Part shown: piece by piece, positions 1 through 6,574 of the stretch
Layout of the letters: every line of letters starts with the position of its first letter
How positions within the stretch are numbered: the stretch's first letter is position 1
Assembly (NCBI GenBank): GCA_031550405.1
Contig: JAVBOP010000165.1
Coordinates: 1 to 8,996 of the forward strand
Direction of reading: 5' to 3'
Source: JAVBOP01 sp031550405
Lineage (GTDB): Bacteria > Bacteroidota > Ignavibacteria > Kapaibacteriales > UBA2268
Length of the DNA: 8,996 nt
Notes under the pieces: model-generated
What the model was told of the DNA's origin: nothing
Databases searched by the model: none
What the model saw: the letters and a program-made list of their open reading frames with translations, nothing else
Translations under genes and position numbers: made by a program

Positions 1-378
1 TTATTAAATTTTTGATTAACAATTAGCAATAATTCCTTATATCCAGCAATATTACTACTCGAATTTGTAAGGTTTTTTCCTGCAAAAACATACTCCTCAG
101 GAGTAAAAACTGATGGACGATGTCCAGTTTTTATGACTCAGCAATTTTCTAACGCCACCATTTAAGTATTTTGTATGCCAAGTACTTAGCGTATTTTCGC
201 TCACCTTCAAGATACGGTGAAGCGAGTTAAGCGTAATTTTATCTGAATGTTTTTTTATTTATATCAGCATTTTTATGCGAGGAACAAAAAGCGTTCCCGT
301 ATGTTTTCTTAATAAATTTTCAAGATCTCGTTCATTTTCTATAACGTTAATGATTTTTATTTTAAAATCTATACACAA
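1..378 (-). pseudogene. Decayed IS630-like transposase / helix-turn-helix fragment, cut by left edge
   Basis: Reading the minus strand from about 378 leftward gives one broken protein. The first piece contains ERDLENLLRKHTGTLFVPRI and KMLI and ends at an in-frame TAA (259-261). The same frame resumes with IKKHSDKITLNSLHRILKVS, ENTLSTWHTKYLNGGVRKLL and SHK. At a run of five T (128-132) one extra base shifts the frame, and the protein continues as TGHRPSVFTPEEYVFAGKN and NIAGYKELLLIVNQKFN to the window edge. The order helix-turn-helix, Y-x-GG-hydrophobic-LL, then a G-x-RPS-x-x-TPEE linker is that of the N-terminal Homeodomain-like region of IS630-type transposases and related proteins. The catalytic DDE part would lie left of the window. 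No clear ATG is left; TTG (376-378) or a mutated codon near 360 are candidates. With one stop and one frameshift in under 400 bases it is most likely dead. The family assignment rests on motif recognition only. Confidence 0.6.
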
Positions 379-470
379 ATATGATGTTTTTTGGGGAAAT
401 ACAATAACAATAAATTTGTATCAGCAAAATCTGATTAACCAAATCAAAAACTATGTAGAGTAGAGTTGGA

Positions 471-496
471 AAATATGGTCAAATATGGTCAAATAT
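471..496. repeat. Tandem 10-bp repeat (AAATATGGTC)
   Basis: AAATATGGTC occurs twice back to back (471-490), followed by a partial third unit AAATAT. It lies about 100 bases upstream (minus-strand sense) of the decayed transposase, so it could be a former regulatory or terminal sequence of that element. No function can be read from it. Confidence 0.6.
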
Positions 497-510
497 ACAT
501 AATATAAAGC

Positions 511-594
511 CAATATCGCGAGTAAGAATATTTGTAGTACATAAATTTGTTTTATTAGATAAGTATGATAATTATATGACGCTTAGCGATATTG
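511..594. repeat. Separated inverted repeat CAATATCGC / GCGATATTG
   Basis: CAATATCGC at 511-519 is the exact reverse complement of GCGATATTG at 586-594. Pairing can extend outward through AGC/GCT with a one-base bulge. The arms are 66 bases apart in a stretch (about 420-600) with no recognisable gene. It may be the end of a small element or a leftover of the insertion sequence to the left; I cannot tell which. Confidence 0.4.
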
Positions 595-617
595 CGCTGT
601 AAATACTTTTATCCCTA

Positions 618-830
618 TTGCCTTCCTGTTTTCAAGCCAACATATTGTGGAGCATAACGTCTATTCCCTTTATTTTCAAGGACTTGCTCGTTTCAGTTGC
701 GAACAAAGAATACGGCAAAGGCAGCCATTTAGAACTAATCGATGTGCAGAGCCTATCCAATGGCTATTATTACTGCATCATCCAAACCCAGCGCGAAAAC
801 TATATAAAACCATTTGTTGTGATAAGATAG
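618..830 (+). pseudogene. Remnant of a T9SS C-terminal sorting domain (secreted protein tail)
   Basis: The frame ending at TAG (828-830) reads SVANKEYGKGSHLELIDVQS, then LSNGYYYCIIQTQRENYIKP and FVVIR. This matches the second half of the type A T9SS sorting domain: a Gly turn, a hydrophobic strand ending in x-L-x-x-G-Y-Y, a strand, and a final basic-hydrophobic strand ending in Arg. The first half is in another frame: VEHNVYSLYFQGLAR, read around 643-690, would be the preceding strands, so there is a frameshift near 690. No body of the parent protein is visible to the left. In an intact gene this domain directs an exported protein through the type IX system, where it is removed or lipid-anchored. 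Here only a decayed 3' end remains. The domain call is good; the exact left boundary is not known. Confidence 0.65.
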
Positions 831-878
831 TATCGGAGGTAACTGGCAATAATATATAATAGATAAGTACAATTTTCG

Positions 879-913
879 ATAGCGACTATTCACAACACAC
901 CAGTCGCTATTTT
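879..913 (+). terminator. Hairpin after the first T9SS remnant, probable terminator
   Basis: ATAGCGACT (879-887) pairs perfectly with AGTCGCTAT (902-910) around a 14-base loop, followed by a short T run (TTTT, 910-913). It sits 48 bases after the stop codon of the decayed T9SS gene, so it is probably that gene's old terminator. The T run is short and the loop large, so termination strength is doubtful. Confidence 0.45.
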
Positions 914-927
914 CGTATAGATATAGT

Positions 928-951
928 TTTCTGAATAATTCTTTAATAAAT
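928..951 (+). repeat. Degenerate copy 1 of the dispersed AT palindrome
   Basis: TTTTCTGAATAATT (927-940) is identical over 14 bases to the reverse complement of 5335-5348, and the next ten or so bases (CTTTAATAAAT) match with one indel and substitutions. The right arm of the palindrome is damaged here. It lies about 100 bases after the stop of a T9SS sorting-domain remnant; copy 2 likewise follows one. Confidence 0.4.
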
Positions 952-1046
952 AATACAAGCAAACAAAAAAAGGCGAACACACGGTTTGCATATACAAAAT
1001 CACATAGACATTTTATTCAAGAAAATGCTATTATGTCTCGCACTGA

Positions 1047-1080
1047 GGTGGCAAAGGTCAATGATTCGGTTGTGCCCACC
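1047..1080. repeat. Inverted repeat GGTGGCA / TGCCCACC just past the ftsY stop
   Basis: GGTGGCA (1047-1053) can pair with TGCCCACC (1073-1080) with one bulged base, around a 19-base loop, ending 2 bases from the ftsY stop codon. A T run does not follow on the ftsY strand, so it is not a classical terminator, although the position suits a 3' end structure. Between 914 and 1046 I see no gene; CATTTT (1009-1014) and AAAATG (1021-1026) form another small possible stem. Confidence 0.3.
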
Positions 1081-1082
1081 CA

Positions 1083-2444
1083 TTACTGTTTTTCGCTTTC
1101 ATCGAATAATGCGTCTACAAATGCTTTAGTATCAAATACTTGCAAGTCGTCAATTTTTTCACCAACTCCAATATAACGTACAGGAATTTTTAATTCATTG
1201 GCAATAGGTATTACAACACCACCCTTTGCCGTTCCGTCTAATTTAGTTAAAATTATGCCAGTTAGCGGTGCTACCTTCGAAAATTCCTTGGCTTGGAAAA
1301 TAGCGTTTTGCCCTGTTGTTGCATCTAAAATCAAGTATACTTCATGCGGTGCATTGGCTTCAATTTTTTTCATAACCCGTGAAATCTTGTCCAGTTCCGC
1401 CATCAGATGCGCTTTGTTATGCAGACGCCCCGCCGTATCAATGATGACAACATCCTTGTTTTTTGCCTGCGCCGATTTCAAAGTATCAAACGCAACAGCA
1501 GCAGGGTCAGCTCCCTGTTTTTGCTGCACAATATCAACGCCGGCACGTTCTGCCCAAATTTCAAGCTGCTCATTTGCAGCGGCACGAAAAGTATCTGCAG
1601 CACCGATAATAACACTTTTTCCAGCATTTTTATAATTATGCGCCAGCTTGCCAATTGTAGTCGTTTTGCCAACGCCATTAACGCCAATTACTAATATTAC
1701 AAAAGGCTTAGCCGTATCATCAATTTCATAAATCCTGTCGTTCTGTGCGGAAGGCGATTCGATTAAAATTTTTTCAATCTCTTCTTTTAGCAAATCATAT
1801 AGATATTCGGCACTTTCATAATTTTCTTTTTTCACTCTAACTCGAAGAGAATCAATTACTTGCTCCGTTGTATCAACTCCAATGTCAGCCGTAATCAATA
1901 TCTCTTCAATCTCATTTAGCAAAGCTTCATCAATTTTGCGACCAAAGCCCAGCGTTTTTCGCAAGCTATCCGAAAATGTTTTGCGAGTTTTGCTTAAACC
2001 TTCTTTAATTTTTTCTATGCCAAAAGTATATTTTACGGTCTCTGTGGTCTTTTCGACTATTCGTTTAAAAAAAGATTTCTTTTCTTCTACAGGCTCTGGT
2101 ACTTCCTTATGAATATCATCGACATCATCTTCAAAGTCATTGGCATCTATTGCTTCTACAGCATTGGAATGTATATTTTCGACATCATTAATTATTTTTT
2201 TTTCATTTATTTCAACAGGAATATCTTCTTTTACAAGCACTTCATTTTCAGCTTTTACATCTGCACCACCGTCAGGTATTATTTCAGCATGAATATCAAT
2301 AGGCGCTGTATTTTCAAGAATATCAAGTTCTTTTTCATCGCTTATGGTTTTCTCTATCTCTATATTTTCCTGCGACTTAGATTCTTCCACATTCTCAGAG
2401 AAAGTAGATGTTATTTTATTTTTTATTTTTTTGAAAAAACTCAT
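1083..2444 (-). CDS. ftsY: Signal recognition particle receptor FtsY
   Basis: This is the SRP receptor GTPase, which docks the SRP-ribosome complex at the inner membrane and hands nascent membrane proteins to Sec/YidC. At 453 residues it has the three expected parts. Residues 1-120 are a long acidic, low-complexity A region. Residues about 125-240 are the helical N domain. Residues about 245-453 are the G domain, with the P-loop GVNGVGKTTT (254-263), the ADTFRAAA motif (283-290), DTAGR (336-340), DATTGQ (374-379), TKLDG (400-404) and GVGE (426-429). All catalytic motifs look intact. The phrase SFFKKIKNK at the very N-terminus recurs as SFFKRIVEK at 124-132, which suggests two membrane-binding helices, one at each end of the A region. 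The start ATG has no Shine-Dalgarno sequence but lies about 34 bases after a TAnnTTTG box. It is the last of three minus-strand genes and is probably transcribed separately. Confidence 0.97.
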   Translation of the reverse strand: MSFFKKIKNKITSTFSENVEESKSQENIEIEKTISDEKELDILENTAPIDIHAEIIPDGGADVKAENEVLVKEDIPVEINEKKIINDVENIHSNAVEAIDANDFEDDVDDIHKEVPEPVEEKKSFFKRIVEKTTETVKYTFGIEKIKEGLSKTRKTFSDSLRKTLGFGRKIDEALLNEIEEILITADIGVDTTEQVIDSLRVRVKKENYESAEYLYDLLKEEIEKILIESPSAQNDRIYEIDDTAKPFVILVIGVNGVGKTTTIGKLAHNYKNAGKSVIIGAADTFRAAANEQLEIWAERAGVDIVQQKQGADPAAVAFDTLKSAQAKNKDVVIIDTAGRLHNKAHLMAELDKISRVMKKIEANAPHEVYLILDATTGQNAIFQAKEFSKVAPLTGIILTKLDGTAKGGVVIPIANELKIPVRYIGVGEKIDDLQVFDTKAFVDALFDESEKQ

Positions 2445-2477
2445 TTCATGTTTAAGTTAATTAATGGTACAATGTTG

Positions 2478-2485
2478 CAAAAATA
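2478..2485 (-). promoter_or_regulatory. Bacteroidota-type -7 promoter box of ftsY
   Basis: On the minus strand the sequence reads GCTATTTTTGCA, containing TATTTTTG, a full match to the Bacteroidota -7 consensus TAnnTTTG. The ftsY ATG follows about 34 bases later. The same GCTATnTTTGCA context occurs before tatC. A clear -33 TTTG is not seen. Confidence 0.55.
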
Positions 2486-2574
2486 GCATTTTTTATCGAG
2501 ATAACCCGAAGTATAAAATAAGCAACCGCATGCGATTTTATCAGTACTTGTATATTTCAGGCAAACAAACAGAA

Positions 2575-3933
2575 TTATTGATTTAAATATTTTTTTAAAG
2601 TTGGAATCAAATTGTCTCCCAATACATTATTGCCAACTTCAACAATTGTACCGTCAGGAGCTATTAAAATGGACATCGGCGCCTGTTTCACTGCAAACGT
2701 ATTGGCTATCTGCCCGTTAAGCATTGCAGGTTCATAAGCAACATGCCAATTCATTTGAGAAGTGTTTTTTCGCATTTGGCTAATATTATTTATACTTTTG
2801 GCTAATGCTATTGTGAGAATTTCAAATGGAGCATCATAAAAAGCATTGTACGCTTCATCTATGTTGTTTATTTCATTAATACTTGAGCTGTCCATCAACA
2901 GAAAATTCATGAGTAGGTATTTCCCCAAAAAATAATTATTGTCAAAAATATCTTTATGGTTATCAATAGAATTTAAAGAAAACATTGGCGCCTGCTTACC
3001 AGTTTGAAGTTGATTACTGGTAACAAAAATGTTTTTAGCAAATTCTGTTTGAGGCGAATCGGGATATTGTATTAATAATTTTTCATAAAAATAATACGCG
3101 TCTTTAGTATTGTTAACTCGATATATATTATATAAAGTAGCTTGATATAATAAATTACATTTTAAAAAATCACTGGTATTTTTTTCCAATATTTCAGCAA
3201 AATATTTATTTTTAAATCCGGAATCCAAAATTGCAGCTACAATTTCCCAATTAATAGCAAATGTGTATAGATACGAAGTTTCAGGCGGATATTTTTTTAT
3301 AAAGTCTTTAACGATAGGCTTGTTTACCGAGTCCAGTTTATGCGTTAAATTTAAAATATATGCGGCATTAATATAGCAAACATATAAAATGAATTTATTT
3401 TCATTATTCTGTTTTGATTGTTTTATTAATTTTTCAATCGAAGTCAGCTGCGTATATGTAGCTGATATAAGTCTATTAATATCAGTATCTTCCTTGAAAT
3501 CTCGATTGGCTTGCTCTACCATTCCAGCATGATAAATAGCATTATACATATCATAAATTCCGCTAACAAGTCCTTTATTTTTAGATTCCAATTTTATATT
3601 TCTAAAATTAATTTTCTGTTCTTTTGGCAAATATATATTTAAATTATAATTGCCTGCATTCTGCACAAAGAAAGGAATTGTTAAATTATTGGTACTGTCA
3701 AGTGAAACTAAAATATTTATAAAGCCATCATAATTAATATAGATAGAATATTCACCCCTGGGATTTATGTCAACCTTATTTACATTTACTTTGCCGTCAA
3801 TATTCATAGCAACCGAAATTTCAGCATGCTTCAATATTTTATTATTCAGATCAGCAATAGAACCATTAATTGTTGCTGCTTTTGTCCAATTTGTTATCAG
3901 ACTGAACAGTAAAATCAAAAATATTTTTTTCAT
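2575..3933 (-). CDS. Secreted TlpA/thioredoxin-fold protein lacking catalytic cysteines
   Basis: The 452-residue product starts with a Sec signal peptide (MKKIFLILLFSLI, likely cut after TKA near residue 19; no lipobox cysteine). Residues about 20-115 resemble the beta-rich N-terminal domain found before TlpA domains in Bacteroidota. Residues about 120-300 are mostly helical with no recognised family. Residues about 311-452 have the layout of a redoxin/TlpA domain: GKQAPMFSLNSIDN, then GKYLLMNFLLMDSSS, then FAVKQAPMSILIAPDGTIV, whose PMSILI contains the usual cis-proline (419). At the place where TlpA has WCxxC this protein has MDSSSI (348-352), and only two cysteines exist in the whole protein (186 and 259), so classical disulfide chemistry is not possible. 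It is probably periplasmic or outer-membrane associated, and its function is unknown. It lies between dxr and ftsY, with gaps of 166 and 130 bases. Confidence 0.8.
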   Translation of the reverse strand: MKKIFLILLFSLITNWTKAATINGSIADLNNKILKHAEISVAMNIDGKVNVNKVDINPRGEYSIYINYDGFINILVSLDSTNNLTIPFFVQNAGNYNLNIYLPKEQKINFRNIKLESKNKGLVSGIYDMYNAIYHAGMVEQANRDFKEDTDINRLISATYTQLTSIEKLIKQSKQNNENKFILYVCYINAAYILNLTHKLDSVNKPIVKDFIKKYPPETSYLYTFAINWEIVAAILDSGFKNKYFAEILEKNTSDFLKCNLLYQATLYNIYRVNNTKDAYYFYEKLLIQYPDSPQTEFAKNIFVTSNQLQTGKQAPMFSLNSIDNHKDIFDNNYFLGKYLLMNFLLMDSSSINEINNIDEAYNAFYDAPFEILTIALAKSINNISQMRKNTSQMNWHVAYEPAMLNGQIANTFAVKQAPMSILIAPDGTIVEVGNNVLGDNLIPTLKKYLNQ

Positions 3934-3973
3934 AAATTAAATGAATTACGTAAAATCGAACTTTAAAAACTTA

Positions 3974-3981
3974 CAAAAATA
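3974..3981 (-). promoter_or_regulatory. -7 promoter box of the TlpA-like gene
   Basis: The minus strand reads TATTTTTG, a full TAnnTTTG match, about 40 bases before the ATG. No convincing -33 element is visible in the AT-rich sequence upstream. It suggests that this gene can be transcribed apart from dxr. Confidence 0.45.
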
Positions 3982-4099
3982 ATATAGAATAAAATGAATA
4001 AGCATTATTTGAATGTTGCTATTTCATTCGCCTAACACAATACCAGCACTATTAATGCAAAATATTTTTAAAATTAAATCTATACTATTTTTTAAAATT

Positions 4100-5266
4100 T
4101 TATATTAATTGTAAGACGTATTTACGGGCTTCTTCGTTTGTTTCAAATATATCGTTTAACGTGGGATTTGATACAAAATGAATATTTTTTAATGATTGTT
4201 CTATGAATTTGGGAATATCATAAAATCCAATTCTATGATTTATGAACGCATCTACCGCAATTTCATTTGCAGCATTGACTATCGCCGGTGCATTGCCGCC
4301 TTGATTTATTGCGTCGAAAGCAAGCTGCAAACATGGAAATTTATCCAAATCGGGTTCGCAAAAATTAAGCTGCGCTAATTGGAATAATTTCAGCTGTGGA
4401 AAGTCATAAGTATATCTATCTGGGTAAGTTAAGGCGTATGATATAGGAATGCGCATATCAGGCACTCCAAGCTGCGCTTTCATCGACGAATCCACAAATT
4501 GCACCATTGAATGCACGATAGATTGCGGATGCATCAAAACTTTTATCTTATCAATGCCAATATCAAACAGCCAATGCGCTTCAATAACTTCAAAGCCTTT
4601 GTTCATCATTGTAGCAGAATCTATCGTAACCTTATTCCCCATAGACCAGTTAGGATGATTCAATGCCTGATCAGACTTGATTAATTTTAATTCATTTTTG
4701 GGTGTGTTAAAAAATGGACCACCAGATGCTGTAAGTATCAATTTATCGATTTGGCGATGAGATTCGCCCGCTAAACATTGCAAAATCGCGCTGTGCTCGC
4801 TATCAATCGGCAATATTTTCACACTGTTTTCTTTGGCGGCTTTGACCACAATCTGACCTGCCGCAACTAAAACTTCCTTATTCGCAAGGGCAATATCAAT
4901 TTTATTCTGAATCGCAGCAAGCGTAGGTTTTACCCCTGCAAAGCCAACCAGCGACGACACCACTAAATCATTATGCGTATCAGAAGCTACTTCGATAAGC
5001 TCGCTTTCACCGCAAAGGATTTTGCCCTTATAATTCGTTTGTTGCTTGAATTTATAATAGGCATTTTCATTAACAATAGCAACAGATTTTGGATGGTACC
5101 TGCTGCATTGTTTTTCAAGTAAATCGATGTTATTATTGGTAGTTAAGCTCGCAATACGGAAATACCCATTAGTGCGGTCAATCACATCAAGAGTTTGCCT
5201 GCCAATAGAACCCGTCGAGCCAAGTATACATATATTCCGCTTATTTTGCATATCATCCAAATTCAT
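4100..5266 (-). CDS. dxr: 1-deoxy-D-xylulose 5-phosphate reductoisomerase
   Basis: This is DXR (IspC), which rearranges and reduces 1-deoxy-D-xylulose 5-phosphate to 2-C-methyl-D-erythritol 4-phosphate with NADPH. It is the committed step of the non-mevalonate route to isoprenoids and the target of fosmidomycin. All family motifs are in place: GSTGSIG (16-22, NADPH), ALANKE (126-131), IDSEHSA (154-160; metal ligands D155 and E157), ASGGPFF (180-186), HPNWSMG (204-210), TIDSATMMNKGFEVIEA (214-230, with the third metal ligand E229), HPQSIVHSM (246-254), PDMR (269-272) and NAANE (331-335). The length of 388 residues is normal. The ATG at 5264-5266 is 11 bases after a TAnnTTTG box; the internal Met6 is an alternative start with a longer leader. 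The gene is intact and cytosolic. Its neighbours are not other MEP-pathway genes. Confidence 0.97.
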   Translation of the reverse strand: MNLDDMQNKRNICILGSTGSIGRQTLDVIDRTNGYFRIASLTTNNNIDLLEKQCSRYHPKSVAIVNENAYYKFKQQTNYKGKILCGESELIEVASDTHNDLVVSSLVGFAGVKPTLAAIQNKIDIALANKEVLVAAGQIVVKAAKENSVKILPIDSEHSAILQCLAGESHRQIDKLILTASGGPFFNTPKNELKLIKSDQALNHPNWSMGNKVTIDSATMMNKGFEVIEAHWLFDIGIDKIKVLMHPQSIVHSMVQFVDSSMKAQLGVPDMRIPISYALTYPDRYTYDFPQLKLFQLAQLNFCEPDLDKFPCLQLAFDAINQGGNAPAIVNAANEIAVDAFINHRIGFYDIPKFIEQSLKNIHFVSNPTLNDIFETNEEARKYVLQLI

Positions 5267-5277
5267 AGAAGGAAGTA

Positions 5278-5285
5278 CAAATATA
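5278..5285 (-). promoter_or_regulatory. -7 promoter box of dxr
   Basis: The minus strand reads TATATTTG, a full TAnnTTTG match, separated by only 11 bases from the dxr ATG. Transcription would start within a few bases of the start codon, giving a very short leader. A loose TTG lies 23 bases upstream of the box and may serve as the -33 element. Confidence 0.5.
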
Positions 5286-5324
5286 CTAAAAAAAACTATT
5301 ACTCATTAACAACAATCAGTATAG

Positions 5325-5347
5325 ATTTATGAATAATTATTCAGAAA
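5325..5347 (-). repeat. Copy 2 of the dispersed AT palindrome (ARG-box-like)
   Basis: The core TTATGAATAATTATTCAGAA (5327-5346) has 9-base arms with one mismatch. On the minus strand it matches copies 3 and 4 at 20 of 23 positions. It lies 10 bases past the stop codon of the minus-strand T9SS remnant and about 40 bases upstream of the dxr -7 box. TGAATAATTATTCA fits the arginine-repressor core TGAATWWWWATTCA exactly. Confidence 0.6.
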
Positions 5348-5356
5348 ATGACACCG

Positions 5357-5704
5357 CTAATATATTATAATTCTTTTGGATATGCTTTCTTTTTTGGCGC
5401 TTATTTTTACGAAATATGTGTCTTTGAGAAGATGTGATAAATTTATTTGCACATCGGTATAATCGCCTGGCTGATATATCTTCATGCATCTAAGTACATG
5501 GCTCTATTAAGGCTGTCGTAATATTGAAAATACCTGCAGATGGATTAGGATATGGATGTTGACAAAAGGTATCGCATCATTGATACCAACCGCATCAGCA
5601 CACGTTGGGTTGGAAAAATCGCTCTCACCCTCCCAATACTGCGCCATAACCTGATAATATGCCGTTTTGTAAAGTAAAGCTAAGGAATATTTATGAATAT
5701 TTAT
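5357..5704 (-). pseudogene. Decayed 3' end of a T9SS-exported protein with sorting domain
   Basis: Three pieces of one protein can be read on the minus strand. Piece A (about 5704-5561) is an open stretch with LLYKTAYYQVMAQYWEGESD, FSNPTCADAVGINDAIPFVN. Piece B, shifted by one base, begins QHPYPNPSAGIFNITT (5561 down to about 5514), the PNP start of a type A T9SS sorting domain, and stops at a TAG near 5492. Piece C returns to the frame of A and reads KIYQPGDYTDVQINLSHLLK, DTYFVKISAKKESISKRIII and Y before TAG (5357-5359): the conserved L-S-x-L-x-x-x-x-Y-F-V-K strand pair and basic tail that end these domains. So there are at least two frameshifts, and a small deletion in the middle of the domain is likely. 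The 5' part of the gene is missing. An intact relative would cross the outer membrane by the type IX system. Palindromic repeats flank it at 5325-5347 and 5689-5711. Confidence 0.75.
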
Positions 5705-5711
5705 TCATAAT
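5689..5711 (-). repeat. Copy 3 of the dispersed AT palindrome (ARG-box-like)
   Basis: TTATGAATATTTATTCATAA (5691-5710) is a perfect 9-base inverted repeat around TT. Read on the minus strand, 23 bases are identical to copy 4 at the end of tatC. It marks the right edge of the T9SS remnant. Confidence 0.65.
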
Positions 5712-5714
5712 TGT

Positions 5715-5766
5715 ATTCTTGTGATTTTTAGCACGATTCTTGATAATAATTCTTGTGAATGCTAAA
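5715..5766. repeat. ATTCTTG direct repeats inside a TTTAGCA/TGCTAAA inverted repeat
   Basis: ATTCTTGTGA occurs at 5715-5724 and 5749-5758, with a shorter ATTCTTGAT at 5736-5744. TTTAGCA (5727-5733) pairs with TGCTAAA (5760-5766). It lies about 75-125 bases upstream of the outer-membrane barrel gene, so it could be regulatory. Nothing else is recognisable between 5712 and 5839. Confidence 0.4.
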
Positions 5767-5839
5767 GGAATAGGTTTTTATTACGATAACAATACTGCTA
5801 TTCATTATACTTATAAAATAATTATAGAATAATTTGCCA

Positions 5840-6547
5840 ATGAAAAAGAAAATTCTTTTATTTATATTGCTATCAATTTCATATTTTAATCCAGCAATTT
5901 CTGCTGAAACTGACTATTTTCCGCCATCGCTTGGACCAACTTTTGCATGGAAAGGCGGAACCAACGGCATAACCACGCCAAATGGGCGCAAAAATGGATT
6001 TGCAATAAATAAAATTCCTGATTTCGGATTGGACTTATATCTGCCACTAAGCCTTGAATGGAACGTTGGCGCATATATTGATTTGTGCTACAATACTCAC
6101 TCTTTTTTCATGAAATACAATTATGACGGAACTGCTAAAGAATACAGGAACATAGACCGTTTTCGATTCAGCTATATAGCGCTTGCTCCATCTTTCACAT
6201 ACAGCGGATTCACCGTCGGCTTGTCTTACGGCATTCCTGTTTCTGCCGATTGGGAAGGTGCAAAGATAGATGCTGATAAGTTAAATAATTTATGGGAAGT
6301 ACGAGCGGGTTGGACTTATCCACTATATTATGACGAAGCTGGGCGACTCAATTTTTATATTAATCTAAGTTACGCTTTGAATGGAGTTTATGAAAATTTT
6401 ACTGAGGACGATCCATTAAAAAATATTGTTCCTGCCATTCCACCACAAATTATTACGAATTATTACAATCCGCGTCCTGCGGGAATTCAAATCGGCTTTA
6501 ATTTTCTCTTTAATTTGATAGTTTTGCCTGAGGAATATTACCAATAA
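5840..6547 (+). CDS. Small outer-membrane beta-barrel protein
   Basis: The 235-residue product has a clear Sec signal peptide (MKKKILLFILLSIS, cut probably after AISA near residue 22). The rest is a series of alternating hydrophobic/aromatic strands broken by polar turns, for example FGLDLYLPLSLEWNVGAYID, RFRFSYIALAPSFTYSGFTV and LNFYINLSYALNGVYENF, typical of a porin-like beta-barrel of 8-10 strands. The tail after IQIGFNFLFNLIVLP is a short polar EEYYQ, so the last strand does not end in the usual terminal Phe. ATG at 5840 is preferred over the TTG two codons upstream because it begins the signal peptide. The partial box TAATTTG lies just before it. The double stop TAATAG ends it, and tatC begins 27 bases later. 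Ligand and role are unknown. Confidence 0.75.
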   Translation: MKKKILLFILLSISYFNPAISAETDYFPPSLGPTFAWKGGTNGITTPNGRKNGFAINKIPDFGLDLYLPLSLEWNVGAYIDLCYNTHSFFMKYNYDGTAKEYRNIDRFRFSYIALAPSFTYSGFTVGLSYGIPVSADWEGAKIDADKLNNLWEVRAGWTYPLYYDEAGRLNFYINLSYALNGVYENFTEDDPLKNIVPAIPPQIITNYYNPRPAGIQIGFNFLFNLIVLPEEYYQ

Positions 6548-6562
6548 TAGCTGTTTTTTTGC

Positions 6563-6570
6563 TATGTTTG
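6563..6570 (+). promoter_or_regulatory. -7 promoter box of tatC, implying a leaderless mRNA
   Basis: GCTATGTTTGCAG contains TATGTTTG, a full TAnnTTTG match in the same context as the ftsY box. The tatC ATG follows after only CAGT, so a transcript starting at the usual distance would begin at or within a few bases of the start codon. No -33 TTTG is found at the standard spacing. Confidence 0.5.
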
Positions 6571-6574
6571 CAGT

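Noticed and set aside
275..463. Plus-strand 62-codon ORF
   Set aside because: It is antisense to the more convincing transposase-like reading and has no recognisable motif.
753..980. Minus-strand ORF with a hydrophobic N-terminus
   Set aside because: It starts with GTG, runs through the hairpin and antisense to the T9SS remnant, and has no family features.
1031..1082. tRNA 3' half (GGTCAATGATTCGG...GTGCCCACC looks like a T-arm and acceptor end)
   Set aside because: No matching 5' acceptor strand, D-arm or proper anticodon stem can be found upstream, and the supposed T-stem does not pair.
1198..1635. Long plus-strand ORF of 145 codons
   Set aside because: It is a shadow of the conserved GTPase domain of ftsY on the other strand.
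2513..2541. ATAAAAT / ATTTTAT stem containing CGCATGCG, as terminator of the TlpA-like gene
   Set aside because: The stem is entirely A-T and has no T run after it; too weak to call.
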